DNA of 13,658 nucleotides from JAURDE01 sp965365285 (GTDB lineage: Bacteria > Bdellovibrionota > Bacteriovoracia > Bacteriovoracales > Bacteriovoracaceae), in contig CBDUBC010000083.1 in assembly GCA_965365285.1 (NCBI GenBank), forward strand, positions 1-13,658, written 5' to 3'. The position numbers and the translations under genes are program-made. The notes below the pieces were generated by a model, which was not told the origin of the DNA, made no database searches, and was given only the letters and a program-made list of their open reading frames with translations. This document shows, piece by piece, positions 6,613-13,647 of the stretch (position 1 is the first letter of the stretch; the number at the start of each line of letters is the position of its first letter).

Positions 6613-7527
6613 ATGAAAATAAAGTTTTACAACCGAGAATCCCAATCTGAAGAAATCGAGAAGGTCTATGGCGATAAGGCCGTCCAATGGCTCTATCAAT
6701 CCCCATTAGGCCGTATGGTGGCCCCTGTGGTGACCTCCCACTCTCTTAGTCGCTTTTATGGAATGATCCAGGATAGCTCTATTTTAAGCCATTATAAAGT
6801 GGCTCCCTTCATTAGAAAATTTAATATTCCTATAGAGGAGTATCTTCCAGAGAAGGGTCTCATCCATGAGCCGAAAAATGGCATCTATGGCTATAGCTCC
6901 TTTAATAGCTTTTTCACCAGAAAATTTAGAGAGGGAATCAGAAGCTTTCCAGAGGAGGCCGGCAGGATGGGCGCTTTTGCTGAGGCCCGCTATTTTGGTT
7001 ATGAAAATCTCTCGGATGAGGAAAGGGTCCCGGTTAAGGGCCAGTTTCTGAATGCTAAAAGTGTCCTCGTCCGTGATGAGTATGTGAAACTATTTGATGA
7101 TGGACCAATGCTTTTGGCGAGGCTTTGTCCGGTGGATTATCACCGCTTTCACTTTCCTGATGACGGAAAGGTTATTGCGAGCTATCGGATTCATGGACAC
7201 TTGGAGTCGGTTAATCCTATGGCGCTTAAGCAAAAAGATGAGATCTTTTGTGAGAATGAGCGGCACGTGACTATTCTTGAGACCAAAAACTTTGGATTGC
7301 TCGCCTATGTTGAAGTGGGTGCCACTATGGTGGGTAAAATTATTCAAAGTTATAAAGGAAAAAACTTTAAACGAGGTCAAGAAAAGGGAATGTTTCTCTT
7401 TGGGGCTTCGACCGTCATGGTCTATGGTCAAAGTGGAAAATGGAGGCCCTCGCAAGATATTCTAGAGAAATCATCTAAGGGCCAGGAAGTTTTAATTAAA
7501 TTAGGAGACGCGGTCGGAGAGGCTTAG
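6613..7527 (+). CDS. psd: Phosphatidylserine decarboxylase proenzyme with altered triad residues
   Basis: Makes phosphatidylethanolamine from phosphatidylserine at the inner membrane. It is a pyruvoyl enzyme that cleaves itself into beta and alpha chains. I start it at ATG 6613 (304 residues) because MKIKFYNRESQ matches the N-terminus of Clostridium-type Psd; TTG 6595 would add six residues. Family blocks are in order: SFNSFFTRKF (96-105), CPVDYHRFHFP (172-182) with triad His180, GHLESVNP (195-202), NERHV (215-219), VEVGATMVGKI (233-243), and EKGMFLFGAST (257-267). Ser266 is the expected self-cleavage and pyruvoyl residue. Two departures stand out. The usual P-A-D-G motif carrying the processing Asp (D90 in E. 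coli) reads F-A-E-A here (Glu124). The Gly before the cleavage Ser is Ala265. Its stop overlaps the convergent yejE-like gene by 4 bp. No phosphatidylserine synthase gene is nearby. Confidence 0.92.
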   Translation: MKIKFYNRESQSEEIEKVYGDKAVQWLYQSPLGRMVAPVVTSHSLSRFYGMIQDSSILSHYKVAPFIRKFNIPIEEYLPEKGLIHEPKNGIYGYSSFNSFFTRKFREGIRSFPEEAGRMGAFAEARYFGYENLSDEERVPVKGQFLNAKSVLVRDEYVKLFDDGPMLLARLCPVDYHRFHFPDDGKVIASYRIHGHLESVNPMALKQKDEIFCENERHVTILETKNFGLLAYVEVGATMVGKIIQSYKGKNFKRGQEKGMFLFGASTVMVYGQSGKWRPSQDILEKSSKGQEVLIKLGDAVGEA

Positions 7528-8543
7528 GTCTTTCTTGGATCAAAAGCGTCTCTTACCCCTTCACCAACTAGATTCATCATAACTAGCGTTGCAAAAAGCG
7601 CCAATGATGGAAAGACTGCGAGCCACCAAGCAATAGTAAAGTTTTTATGCGCCTGAGCAAGAAGTTCACCCCAAGACGGAGTTGGGATTTCAAGTCCAAA
7701 ACCAAGAAAGTCGAGTGATGCAAGACCTGCAATATGACCAGCAATAGTAAATGGAGCGAAAGTTACGACTGGAACGAGCGAGTTTGGAAGAATATGCTTA
7801 AAAAGAATCTTCCAAGTCGGAACCCCTGTCGCTCTTGCAGCTTCAACGAATTCTCTATTTCTATTTTTTAGAAACTCCCCTCTTACATAATAACTGATTC
7901 CAACCCAACCAAAGATACTGGAAATGACGACCAGAAGAGTGAGGGAAGGTGTAAAGAGAGAGATCAAAATAAGAAGAAGGAAAAAAGAGGGAACGGTTGA
8001 GAAGATCTCAACAAAACGAAGTCCAAAGAAGTCGACTCGTCCTCCAAAATATCCCATGGTTCCACCAATCGCGATACCAATAATAGTGGAGAAAATCCAA
8101 ACCACTACAGCGTAGATGATGGAGTACTTAAATCCATAAAGGATTCGAGTAAAAACATCTCGTCCTCTATCGTCGGTTCCAAACCAATTGTCTGAACTTG
8201 GTGGAGACGGATAAAAATCAACGCTTCGATTACTTTCATAAGGGTCCCAGCTTACGGGAGGCCATAGAGCAAAATCATTTTCACTCATTTTAAGTTTTCT
8301 AAAGTTAACAACCATAGAGTCTTTCACTCCAAATTCAGTTGCTCGGTATTCAGAAAAAATAGGCCAAAAGGATTTACCCTGAAAGTTAATATAAATTGGT
8401 TTACTGTTTGCAAGGATTGGAGCGAGAATTGTAAGAAGAGTCATGGTCAAGAGACCAAACATGGCCGCCATAGCGAGCTTTCTTTTCTTAAAGATCCTCC
8501 ATCTTTTTCTTGATAGGTCGTTTTTTAAAATTCTTTCTATCAT
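7524..8543 (-). CDS. yejE: Oligopeptide ABC transporter permease, YejE-like
   Basis: Second membrane subunit of a Yej-type peptide importer. It has 339 residues with one N-terminal membrane segment (about 22-46), a large periplasmic insert (50-125) and a C-terminal permease core. Yej-specific features are the insert containing FALWPPVSWDP and YPSPPS-NWFGTDDRGRDV (111-130), and the C-terminal GEGVRDAFDPRKT, nearly identical to how E. coli YejE ends. The cytoplasmic EAA loop that docks the ATPase is at 231-254 (EFVEAARATGV through HILPN), followed by LDFLGFGL (277-284). The start ATG overlaps the yejB-like stop in the ATGA arrangement (4 bp), so the permeases are translationally coupled. A ribosome site AAGGA sits about 11 bases upstream. 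In Enterobacteria the next gene is yejF, the ATPase. Here the next gene is the convergent psd, so the ATPase must be supplied from elsewhere. Confidence 0.9.
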   Translation of the reverse strand: MIERILKNDLSRKRWRIFKKRKLAMAAMFGLLTMTLLTILAPILANSKPIYINFQGKSFWPIFSEYRATEFGVKDSMVVNFRKLKMSENDFALWPPVSWDPYESNRSVDFYPSPPSSDNWFGTDDRGRDVFTRILYGFKYSIIYAVVVWIFSTIIGIAIGGTMGYFGGRVDFFGLRFVEIFSTVPSFFLLLILISLFTPSLTLLVVISSIFGWVGISYYVRGEFLKNRNREFVEAARATGVPTWKILFKHILPNSLVPVVTFAPFTIAGHIAGLASLDFLGFGLEIPTPSWGELLAQAHKNFTIAWWLAVFPSLALFATLVMMNLVGEGVRDAFDPRKT

Positions 8544-9580
8544 TTGAAATCAATCCTTGGGTCAACAATCGTATAGGCAATATCACTAATAAGGTTACCG
8601 ACAAGCATCAGTACAGACTGAATGAATACGGATCCCATGATAAGGTTATAGTCTCGCTCTAAGATGGCCTGGTATGACATCAAACCAATACCATCGAGGT
8701 TAAAAATCATTTCTATCAGAAGAGATCCGGCAAAGAAGATGGTGAGGAATCCACCAAGTCCTGTAACGATTGGAATCAAAGCGTTTCGAAGACCGTGTCT
8801 CATATAGATGAGTTTCTCAGAAACACCCTTTGCTCTTGCTGTTCGAATATAGTCTTTTGAAATTTCATCAAGAAGAGAGTTTTTCATAAGCATGGTAAGA
8901 ACCGTGAAAGATCCGATCATGTATGAAATAAGTGGCAAAATAAAGTGATGAACTCTATCTTTAATTTTACCCCAAGTAGAGAGCTCTTCGTAAAGATCGG
9001 AATAAAGATCACCGACTGGAAACCACTCAAAGAAGTTTCCACCAGCAAAGAATACGATAAGAAGAATACCGAGCATAAAGCCTGGAATAGAATACATCAC
9101 AAAGAGTAAAAAACTCGTGATCATATCCATCTTCGTCCCATTCTTTACGGCCTTAATTAACCCAAGAGGGATACAGATCAGATAGGAAAGAAAAATAGAA
9201 ATAATTCCAAACTGTAAGGAGACAGGGAATTTACTCATAATAACGTCGGTCACTGGCTCTTCGTAAGTAAAACTCTCTCCAAAGTCGAGCTTTGCGAGGT
9301 TTTTAATCCAGATCCAATAACGAATATGAACAGGCTTATCAAAACCATATTGTTTATTAAGAGCATCAATAACCTCTTGAGAGATCCCCGAAGAATCTCG
9401 ATTTCCTCCAGCACTCTCCACCCCTGTAGTCTGTTGTCCCATCCCTCCAAATCTGAGGGCCTGAAGCTTTTGTTCCACCGGACTACCTGGAGCAAGGTTA
9501 ATGATAAAAAAGACTACGATCGTCACTCCAAAAAGAGTGGGAACCATAATTAAAATTCTTCGAATGAGATAATCTAACAA
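8540..9580 (-). CDS. yejB: Oligopeptide ABC transporter permease, YejB-like
   Basis: First membrane subunit of the Yej-type importer, 346 residues, matching E. coli YejB closely in length and motifs. Visible motifs are LIRRILIMVPTLFGV at the N-terminus, INLAPGSPVEQ (27-37), YGFDKPVHIRYW (78-89), LDFGESF (98-104), ILLIVFFAGG-FF-WFPV (172-189), the EAA loop DYIRTARAKGVSEK (243-256) and the C-terminal SDIAYTIVDPRIDF. Six membrane segments are expected. The start is TTG (9578-9580), not ATG. It is supported by a good ribosome site (TAGGA, about five bases before it) and by agreement with the YejB N-terminus; the first internal ATG would remove half of the first membrane segment. A loop at 45-66 is longer and Gly/Gln/Ser rich, as in YejB. 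The gene begins 10 bases after the yejA-like stop. Confidence 0.92.
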   Translation of the reverse strand: MLDYLIRRILIMVPTLFGVTIVVFFIINLAPGSPVEQKLQALRFGGMGQQTTGVESAGGNRDSSGISQEVIDALNKQYGFDKPVHIRYWIWIKNLAKLDFGESFTYEEPVTDVIMSKFPVSLQFGIISIFLSYLICIPLGLIKAVKNGTKMDMITSFLLFVMYSIPGFMLGILLIVFFAGGNFFEWFPVGDLYSDLYEELSTWGKIKDRVHHFILPLISYMIGSFTVLTMLMKNSLLDEISKDYIRTARAKGVSEKLIYMRHGLRNALIPIVTGLGGFLTIFFAGSLLIEMIFNLDGIGLMSYQAILERDYNLIMGSVFIQSVLMLVGNLISDIAYTIVDPRIDFK

Positions 9581-9590
9581 GTTTTCCTAC

Positions 9591-11249
9591 CTATTTTTGG
9601 ATCCACCAGTAATCGAGACCAATACCATAGGTATAGGTTTCTTTTTCCATCTTCATACGTTTTGTATGAGCGTAATGACCAAACTTACTATTAAAGAAGA
9701 ATACGTAAGGAACGTCTTCTGCAATGGTCTTATAAACTTTTCTTAAAATCTTGATTCTTTGGGCCTCATCAAGAGTAACTCTGGCTTCATCAATAAGCTT
9801 ATCCACTTCTGGATTACTATAACCGATAAAGTTTGAACCAGACTTAGCGTAGTCAGAGTGCCAAATTTGCTTGGGATCCCATTCGATGTCCCCACCACTC
9901 CATCCGAGTCTTACGGCCTCAAACTTTCTTTCATCAAGAAGCTTAATAAAACTGGTCCACTCGATGAATTTAATTTTGACGTCAACACCGGCCTTTACAG
10001 CATCTTCTTTGAAGATCGTAAGATTTTTGACAAATTCTTTATTTGGCTCAAGTATCGTAAAGCTTAGTCTCGTTTTCTTTCCATCGATCATTTTTTGAAG
10101 GATATTTCCCTCTCCAACTTTCCACCCATCTTCTTTAAGAAGCTTAAGAGCTTTCTTTGGATCATACTCAACTGGCTTTACATCTGGATTAGCATATTTG
10201 CTTCTCCTATAAACTGGACCAGTTGCTAGTTCATTAAGACCATAGTTGAATTTCTCATTCATGAGTCTTCTATTAACGAGATGATAAAGAGCAAGTCTTG
10301 TTTTCTTAGATTGAAACATTGGGTTTGCAAGGTTCCAACCAATGAACCCATATCCAGAAGGCGACTTGTTTTGAACTTGTTTCTTAAAGATATCAACACC
10401 CCATCTGTCACCTTTTGCTTTCTGCATATACTCTTCTGAAGATAGGCTAAGGTAATCAATCTCACCTTTTTCTGCTCTGGTGATAGCAATGGTTCCATCT
10501 TTAATAAATCTCATAAGGATCTTACTAAAGTTATACTTTTTCTTAAAATCTTCAGTTCCTTTACCCCAATAATTAGGGTTCGCTGCTAGCATAAGATCTT
10601 TTCCTCTTCTGTATCGATCAAGCTTATAAGGACCGGTACCAATAAGAGTTTTATTAAGTTTCTTTTTATTATCGTCGCTTAGATCTTCATAGATATGCTT
10701 TGGAACTGGAGAGAAACCAGCTGCTACAGAGAAGTTCTTGAAATATTTTACTTTAGCAACAAATTTTACGGTTAGAGGGTCGATCACCACCACCTCTTTG
10801 AAGTTTTCAAAGTAAGGCATAGAGTGCGCCGTCTTCCATCTGTTTTCTTTATCCATGATAGCGTCAAACGTGAACTTCACATCATCTGCACTAAATGGTT
10901 TTCCATCATGCCACTTTACCCCTTCTCTTAATTTGAAGGTGAACTCTAGACCATCTTCAGAGGTTTCCCAGCTTGTTGCTAGAGAAGGTTCCCACTCATA
11001 AGTATCTACATTTCGAGAAGCGAGTCCCTCTTGAATATAACTTTGAACAACAGAGGCGTAATAATCTGTTGAAGATAATGGGTTTAGAGTTGTAGGCTGC
11101 TGACCTAAATTGAATTGAAAAATACCGCCTTTCTTTCCAATACCGGTACTTTTAACATCACTAAAGTTCTTGTCACTTCCACCTTCCTTGTTACAAGATA
11201 CTAAGGAAACGAGAAGTGCTATAAGGATAGGGAATTTAAATTTTAACAT
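9591..11249 (-). CDS. Peptide-binding lipoprotein of the importer (SBP family 5), YejA-position
   Basis: Extracytoplasmic substrate-binding subunit for the two permeases downstream. It has 552 residues, normal for family 5 peptide/nickel-binding proteins. A lipoprotein signal ends L-V-S-C, lipidating Cys19, and is followed by an Asn/Lys/Gly/Ser tether. Family motifs are the N-terminal GGIFQFNLGQQPTTLNP (41-57), FKLREGVKWHDGKPFSADDV (105-124), the TGPYKL block, and the C-terminal GLDYWWIQK, which recalls YejA's GIDTWW. E. coli YejA is soluble in the periplasm; a lipid anchor is a difference. It is more generally DppA/OppA-like than the permeases are YejB/E-like, so I leave the symbol empty. 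The ribosome site AAAAGGATG lies seven bases before ATG. It is first in the operon; solute-binding genes are usually the most expressed, and the moderate spacing to yejB allows that. Confidence 0.9.
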   Translation of the reverse strand: MLKFKFPILIALLVSLVSCNKEGGSDKNFSDVKSTGIGKKGGIFQFNLGQQPTTLNPLSSTDYYASVVQSYIQEGLASRNVDTYEWEPSLATSWETSEDGLEFTFKLREGVKWHDGKPFSADDVKFTFDAIMDKENRWKTAHSMPYFENFKEVVVIDPLTVKFVAKVKYFKNFSVAAGFSPVPKHIYEDLSDDNKKKLNKTLIGTGPYKLDRYRRGKDLMLAANPNYWGKGTEDFKKKYNFSKILMRFIKDGTIAITRAEKGEIDYLSLSSEEYMQKAKGDRWGVDIFKKQVQNKSPSGYGFIGWNLANPMFQSKKTRLALYHLVNRRLMNEKFNYGLNELATGPVYRRSKYANPDVKPVEYDPKKALKLLKEDGWKVGEGNILQKMIDGKKTRLSFTILEPNKEFVKNLTIFKEDAVKAGVDVKIKFIEWTSFIKLLDERKFEAVRLGWSGGDIEWDPKQIWHSDYAKSGSNFIGYSNPEVDKLIDEARVTLDEAQRIKILRKVYKTIAEDVPYVFFFNSKFGHYAHTKRMKMEKETYTYGIGLDYWWIQK

Positions 11250-11279
11250 GTGGCATCCTTTTCTGCGTTCAGAGCCACG

Positions 11280-11308
11280 ATACTAAATGAAAATTATTAA
11301 AACTTAAA
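11280..11308 (-). promoter_or_regulatory. Candidate promoter of the yej-type operon
   Basis: On the minus strand TTTAAG (11303-11308) and TAGTAT (11280-11285) are separated by exactly 17 bases. Transcription would start about 25 bases before the yejA-like ATG. The -10 box is fair and the -35 weak. Just upstream (about 11309-11326) lies an imperfect palindrome, AATTC-tg-GTAC-g-GAATT, which could be an operator. Supported only by pattern. Confidence 0.3.
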
Positions 11309-11359
11309 GAATTCCGTACCAGAATTGTGGATTTTTTTTGCGACGGGGCCAAAACGGCC

Positions 11360-12022
11360 TTACTTCTTCATATAACGCTTGGAGTCTAAAGCCCATTTGT
11401 CTTCTTGAATGTTCTCATCTTCAATTCTATAACGCTCTAGCTTTTGATTAGTCTCGTCCAAACGTATTTGAGTTCCCTTATAATTACGAAGTGCAATAAG
11501 TCGGTCTTCTTCGATAAAGTCGAGTTCCTCATTCCATTCCTCCATTAATTTTCTTCGGAGAACTTCATATCTGGCATTCACGGCATCAATCTTATCCATA
11601 TGAGATTCAAGTTTCTTTTTAAGTGTTTCAAGCTGACCCGTTAAAGCGAGTCTCTTCTTTTTTAAAATAGAGACAACTTCTTTTCCCATCTTCATATTAT
11701 TCACAAGATCCTGACTGTTGAGATAGACCCTGGCCCCATGATCGATAAAGGTTAGGAGTCGACAAATTTTAAAATCAGGAATTTTAATTAATAAATACTC
11801 CGTGCTTCGACCAACGATATATCCTTTACATCTTCTCGCAGGATTAACCACGGTCCAAAACTCGACCATATCTTTTTTATTAAGATATTTGGCATTTTCA
11901 AAATCTATTCGAACTCTAAGAAGAGAAGCTTCAGGACTAACCTTTGAAATTCGACCAGCAAACGTCCCTACTTCTGAGAAAGCAAGCCAGGGTAATAAAA
12001 GTGCAAAGAAAAAGCTTTTCAT
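11360..12022 (-). CDS. Exported coiled-coil protein of unknown function
   Basis: I do not recognise a family. The protein has 220 residues. The first 18 form a signal peptide (K2, then a Phe/Leu/Ala hydrophobic core ending PWLAFS), so the protein is exported, probably to the periplasm. Residues 20-105 look like a compact beta domain (GTFAGRISKVSPEASLLRVRI-type strands) with two cysteines (65 and 87) that could form a disulphide. Residues 108-215 are almost pure charged helix with regular hydrophobic spacing, a long coiled coil rich in Lys, Glu and Arg. This head-plus-coil plan is compatible with an envelope scaffold or adaptor, but that is inference. It lies 41 bases after the methyltransferase-like exported gene, on the same strand, and probably shares its transcript. 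Neither gene has a strong Shine-Dalgarno, and no terminator follows, so read-through into the yej genes is possible. Confidence 0.7.
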   Translation of the reverse strand: MKSFFFALLLPWLAFSEVGTFAGRISKVSPEASLLRVRIDFENAKYLNKKDMVEFWTVVNPARRCKGYIVGRSTEYLLIKIPDFKICRLLTFIDHGARVYLNSQDLVNNMKMGKEVVSILKKKRLALTGQLETLKKKLESHMDKIDAVNARYEVLRRKLMEEWNEELDFIEEDRLIALRNYKGTQIRLDETNQKLERYRIEDENIQEDKWALDSKRYMKK

Positions 12023-12063
12023 GCTTTTATTTTACCGTTTTTTAAAGTTTTTTCAGAGAGGAA

Positions 12064-12657
12064 CTATTTTATGCCTACAAAAAGGGCATTTGAGGCTTGC
12101 TCAAAGGGAGACTCTTCGTATTTAAGGACTCTAAAGTCGGATAAAACTTTAAGAAGTTCTTGAGACTTAAAGGCTTGATTCTTTTGCTCATCAATTTCCG
12201 CTTCGTAATAGAGGACACCGGATTTCTTGAGTTTTTTAAAAAGATGCTCGAGCTTTTCAGGCGCTATTTTTTTAGTGAGATAAAGGGCATCGTACTCCTG
12301 CTGACCTGGGTGATTTCTCACAAGAATTTCTTCACCAAATTCAAGCGCCATATTACGCGCCTTTTGAAGAATCGATTCATCATCATGAACAAGAGTCACT
12401 TGATGACCTAGTCTTGAAAGTTCCACCATTCTTTGTAAATCACTCATTTGAAAGCAAAGGATTCTCGAATTATTAAGAAAATACTGAGTTGATTTGTGAG
12501 AGGATGCCTTCTCACTACCAATTTTGGTTTCGCTACTTACCTTTTTAAGCTGAAGACTTTTTTTACCAGAAAGCACCTGAAGTCTATTGAGACTCATCGG
12601 GGCCGTATTGGCCAATACCGAAGACGCTATCCAAAATAACGAGAGAAAGATTTTCAT
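12064..12657 (-). CDS. Exported methyltransferase-like protein lacking the SAM-binding loop
   Basis: A 197-residue protein with a clear signal peptide (MKIFLSLFWIASSVLA, cleavage after VLA-N likely) followed by a Lys/Ser-rich linker to about residue 60. From 64 on, the sequence resembles a class I methyltransferase of the TehB/UbiG type. RILCFQMSDLQRMVELSRLGHQVTLV (65-90) parallels the family pattern in which a Gly-rich DLGCGEGR loop is followed by LA-LGH-VTAVD. Next comes DDESILQKARNMALEFG (92-108), then YDALYLTKKI (122-131), then VLYYEAEI, then LLKVLSDFRVLKYEE (168-182). The Gly-rich loop that binds S-adenosylmethionine is absent (CFQMSDLQ in its place), and the acidic residue of motif II is His91. 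So the fold is probably kept and catalysis lost. The periplasm has no known SAM supply, which fits a pseudoenzyme. The homology is by eye and should be treated as moderate. Confidence 0.65.
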   Translation of the reverse strand: MKIFLSLFWIASSVLANTAPMSLNRLQVLSGKKSLQLKKVSSETKIGSEKASSHKSTQYFLNNSRILCFQMSDLQRMVELSRLGHQVTLVHDDESILQKARNMALEFGEEILVRNHPGQQEYDALYLTKKIAPEKLEHLFKKLKKSGVLYYEAEIDEQKNQAFKSQELLKVLSDFRVLKYEESPFEQASNALFVGIK

Positions 12658-12706
12658 GAGGGAAATTAATCAAATCTGGATCGATTCTTCAAGTTTAGGA
12701 GACTTT

Positions 12707-13159
12707 TTACATCCCGGTAAGGTCTTCACCCTGATTTTCCATATCTCTTCTTAGGCTTTCAATATCATCCTCATCGAGTCGAGAGCCCTGAAGCGATGCG
12801 TCTAAATAGATATCAAGCTGATCATAGACCACATTGAGCTTTTTGATCCATTTGGTGAGATTATCCTCGACTGTTGCGCCCATATCTTGGGTGTGCTTAA
12901 AGTACCAAAACATATCATCAACCAGATTATAAAATTGATCATAGAGGTAGATGATCTCTTCCGGAAGGTTCACTAAGAGGTCTGGACTTGCCCCTTTAAG
13001 TCTACTTTCAAAAATGTCTGGAAAATGCTCTCGGGTTCTATGAAGGGAGAAGGTATGAATATATTCTTTCCTTCTTTTAGTGATTCTACCGTGCAAGGCA
13101 GAAGCATCGAGTTTCATAAGTATTAAAAGTTTTCTTGTTTTTTCATCCATTGAATTCAT
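12707..13159 (-). CDS. Small helical cytoplasmic protein of unknown function
   Basis: A 150-residue protein that I cannot place in a family. It has no signal peptide or membrane segment. The N-terminal third is basic (RITKRRKEY, HRTREH). The middle holds LPEEIIYLYDQFYNLVDDMFWYF, rich in aromatic and acidic residues. The C-terminal third is strongly acidic (RLDEDDIESLRRDMENQGED). Overall it looks all-helical. The start is ATG 13159, with a purine-rich AGAGAAGAG just before it; an in-frame ATG three codons on (13150) is an alternative. Either start lies inside the end of the upstream gene (17- or 8-bp overlap), so the two are translated as a pair. The reading frame is real on the grounds of coupling, size and the absence of a better frame. 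Confidence 0.7.
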   Translation of the reverse strand: MNSMDEKTRKLLILMKLDASALHGRITKRRKEYIHTFSLHRTREHFPDIFESRLKGASPDLLVNLPEEIIYLYDQFYNLVDDMFWYFKHTQDMGATVEDNLTKWIKKLNVVYDQLDIYLDASLQGSRLDEDDIESLRRDMENQGEDLTGM

Positions 13160-13589
13160 TACTCTTCTCTAAAGAAAACGGCCAAGTCTTAATTTCTTTC
13201 TGTTTGGCCTCAATAAATTGATAAGTCTCTTTAGCTAGAATATCGAAATCATTTGGTAATTTTAAGAACAGGTAATTTTTGGCCTGCTCTTCTCTACGAA
13301 GTTTACGAATAGGTTCAAAAGAACTGAGGTGAATTAGTCTAATTTTCTCATTAATTATGGCAAAATCGAGATATCGACGCCTGATTCTTTTAAACCGATC
13401 AAAGGAGTCAAAATCATTGACGAGAGCAAGAATCATCAGTCTTTTATACTTGGGAAGCTCCATAATATCATCAAAGGTCATGGGAACAAGTTTAATTCCA
13501 TATTGGGACATGGCCAATGAAAGATGGATAAAGCTTGCTGGAAGCTGTTTATGAAGTCGGACATAGAAAACAATTTTGTCTTTTTCCAT
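13143..13589 (-). CDS. Small basic cytoplasmic protein of unknown function, coupled to the next gene
   Basis: A 148-residue protein, unrecognised. It has no signal or membrane segment. Alternating strand-helix segments can be seen: KIVFYVRL (4-11), a helix, GIKLVPMTF, a helix, RLMILALVNDF (50-60), a basic helix (RFKRIRRRY), FAIINEKIRLIHL, a basic helix and then LFLKLP with a final helix (ILAKETYQFIEAKQ). This pattern is compatible with a flavodoxin- or receiver-like alpha/beta fold, but I see no phosphorylation-site Asp in a convincing position, so this is only a suggestion. The start is ATG 13589 with a close AAAAGG. It overlaps the downstream gene by 17 bp, and the pair is divergent from a gene starting at 13648. 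Together they look like the head of the minus-strand cluster. Confidence 0.7.
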   Translation of the reverse strand: MEKDKIVFYVRLHKQLPASFIHLSLAMSQYGIKLVPMTFDDIMELPKYKRLMILALVNDFDSFDRFKRIRRRYLDFAIINEKIRLIHLSSFEPIRKLRREEQAKNYLFLKLPNDFDILAKETYQFIEAKQKEIKTWPFSLEKSNEFNG

Positions 13590-13647
13590 GACCTTTTATC
13601 GGAGTCCAAAGTTCTGAAATTAAATGAAGTTTATTAAGAGGTAAAAA

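Noticed and set aside
7090..7455. Open frame of 121 codons on the minus strand
   Set aside because: It is antisense to conserved motifs of phosphatidylserine decarboxylase and has no motif of its own.
7505..7552. 7-bp inverted repeat GAGACGC/GCGTCTC across the psd-yejE junction
   Set aside because: The loop of 34 bases and lack of a T-tract make it a poor terminator, and both arms lie in coding sequence.
7524..11249. Calling the importer Opp or Dpp
   Set aside because: Both permeases match YejB and YejE in length, the periplasmic insert and their C-terminal ends better than OppB/C or DppB/C.
11347..11359. GGCC-AAAAC-GGCC hairpin directly after the coiled-coil gene
   Set aside because: On the transcribed minus strand it is followed by CCGTCGC and a run of A, not T, so it is not an intrinsic terminator.
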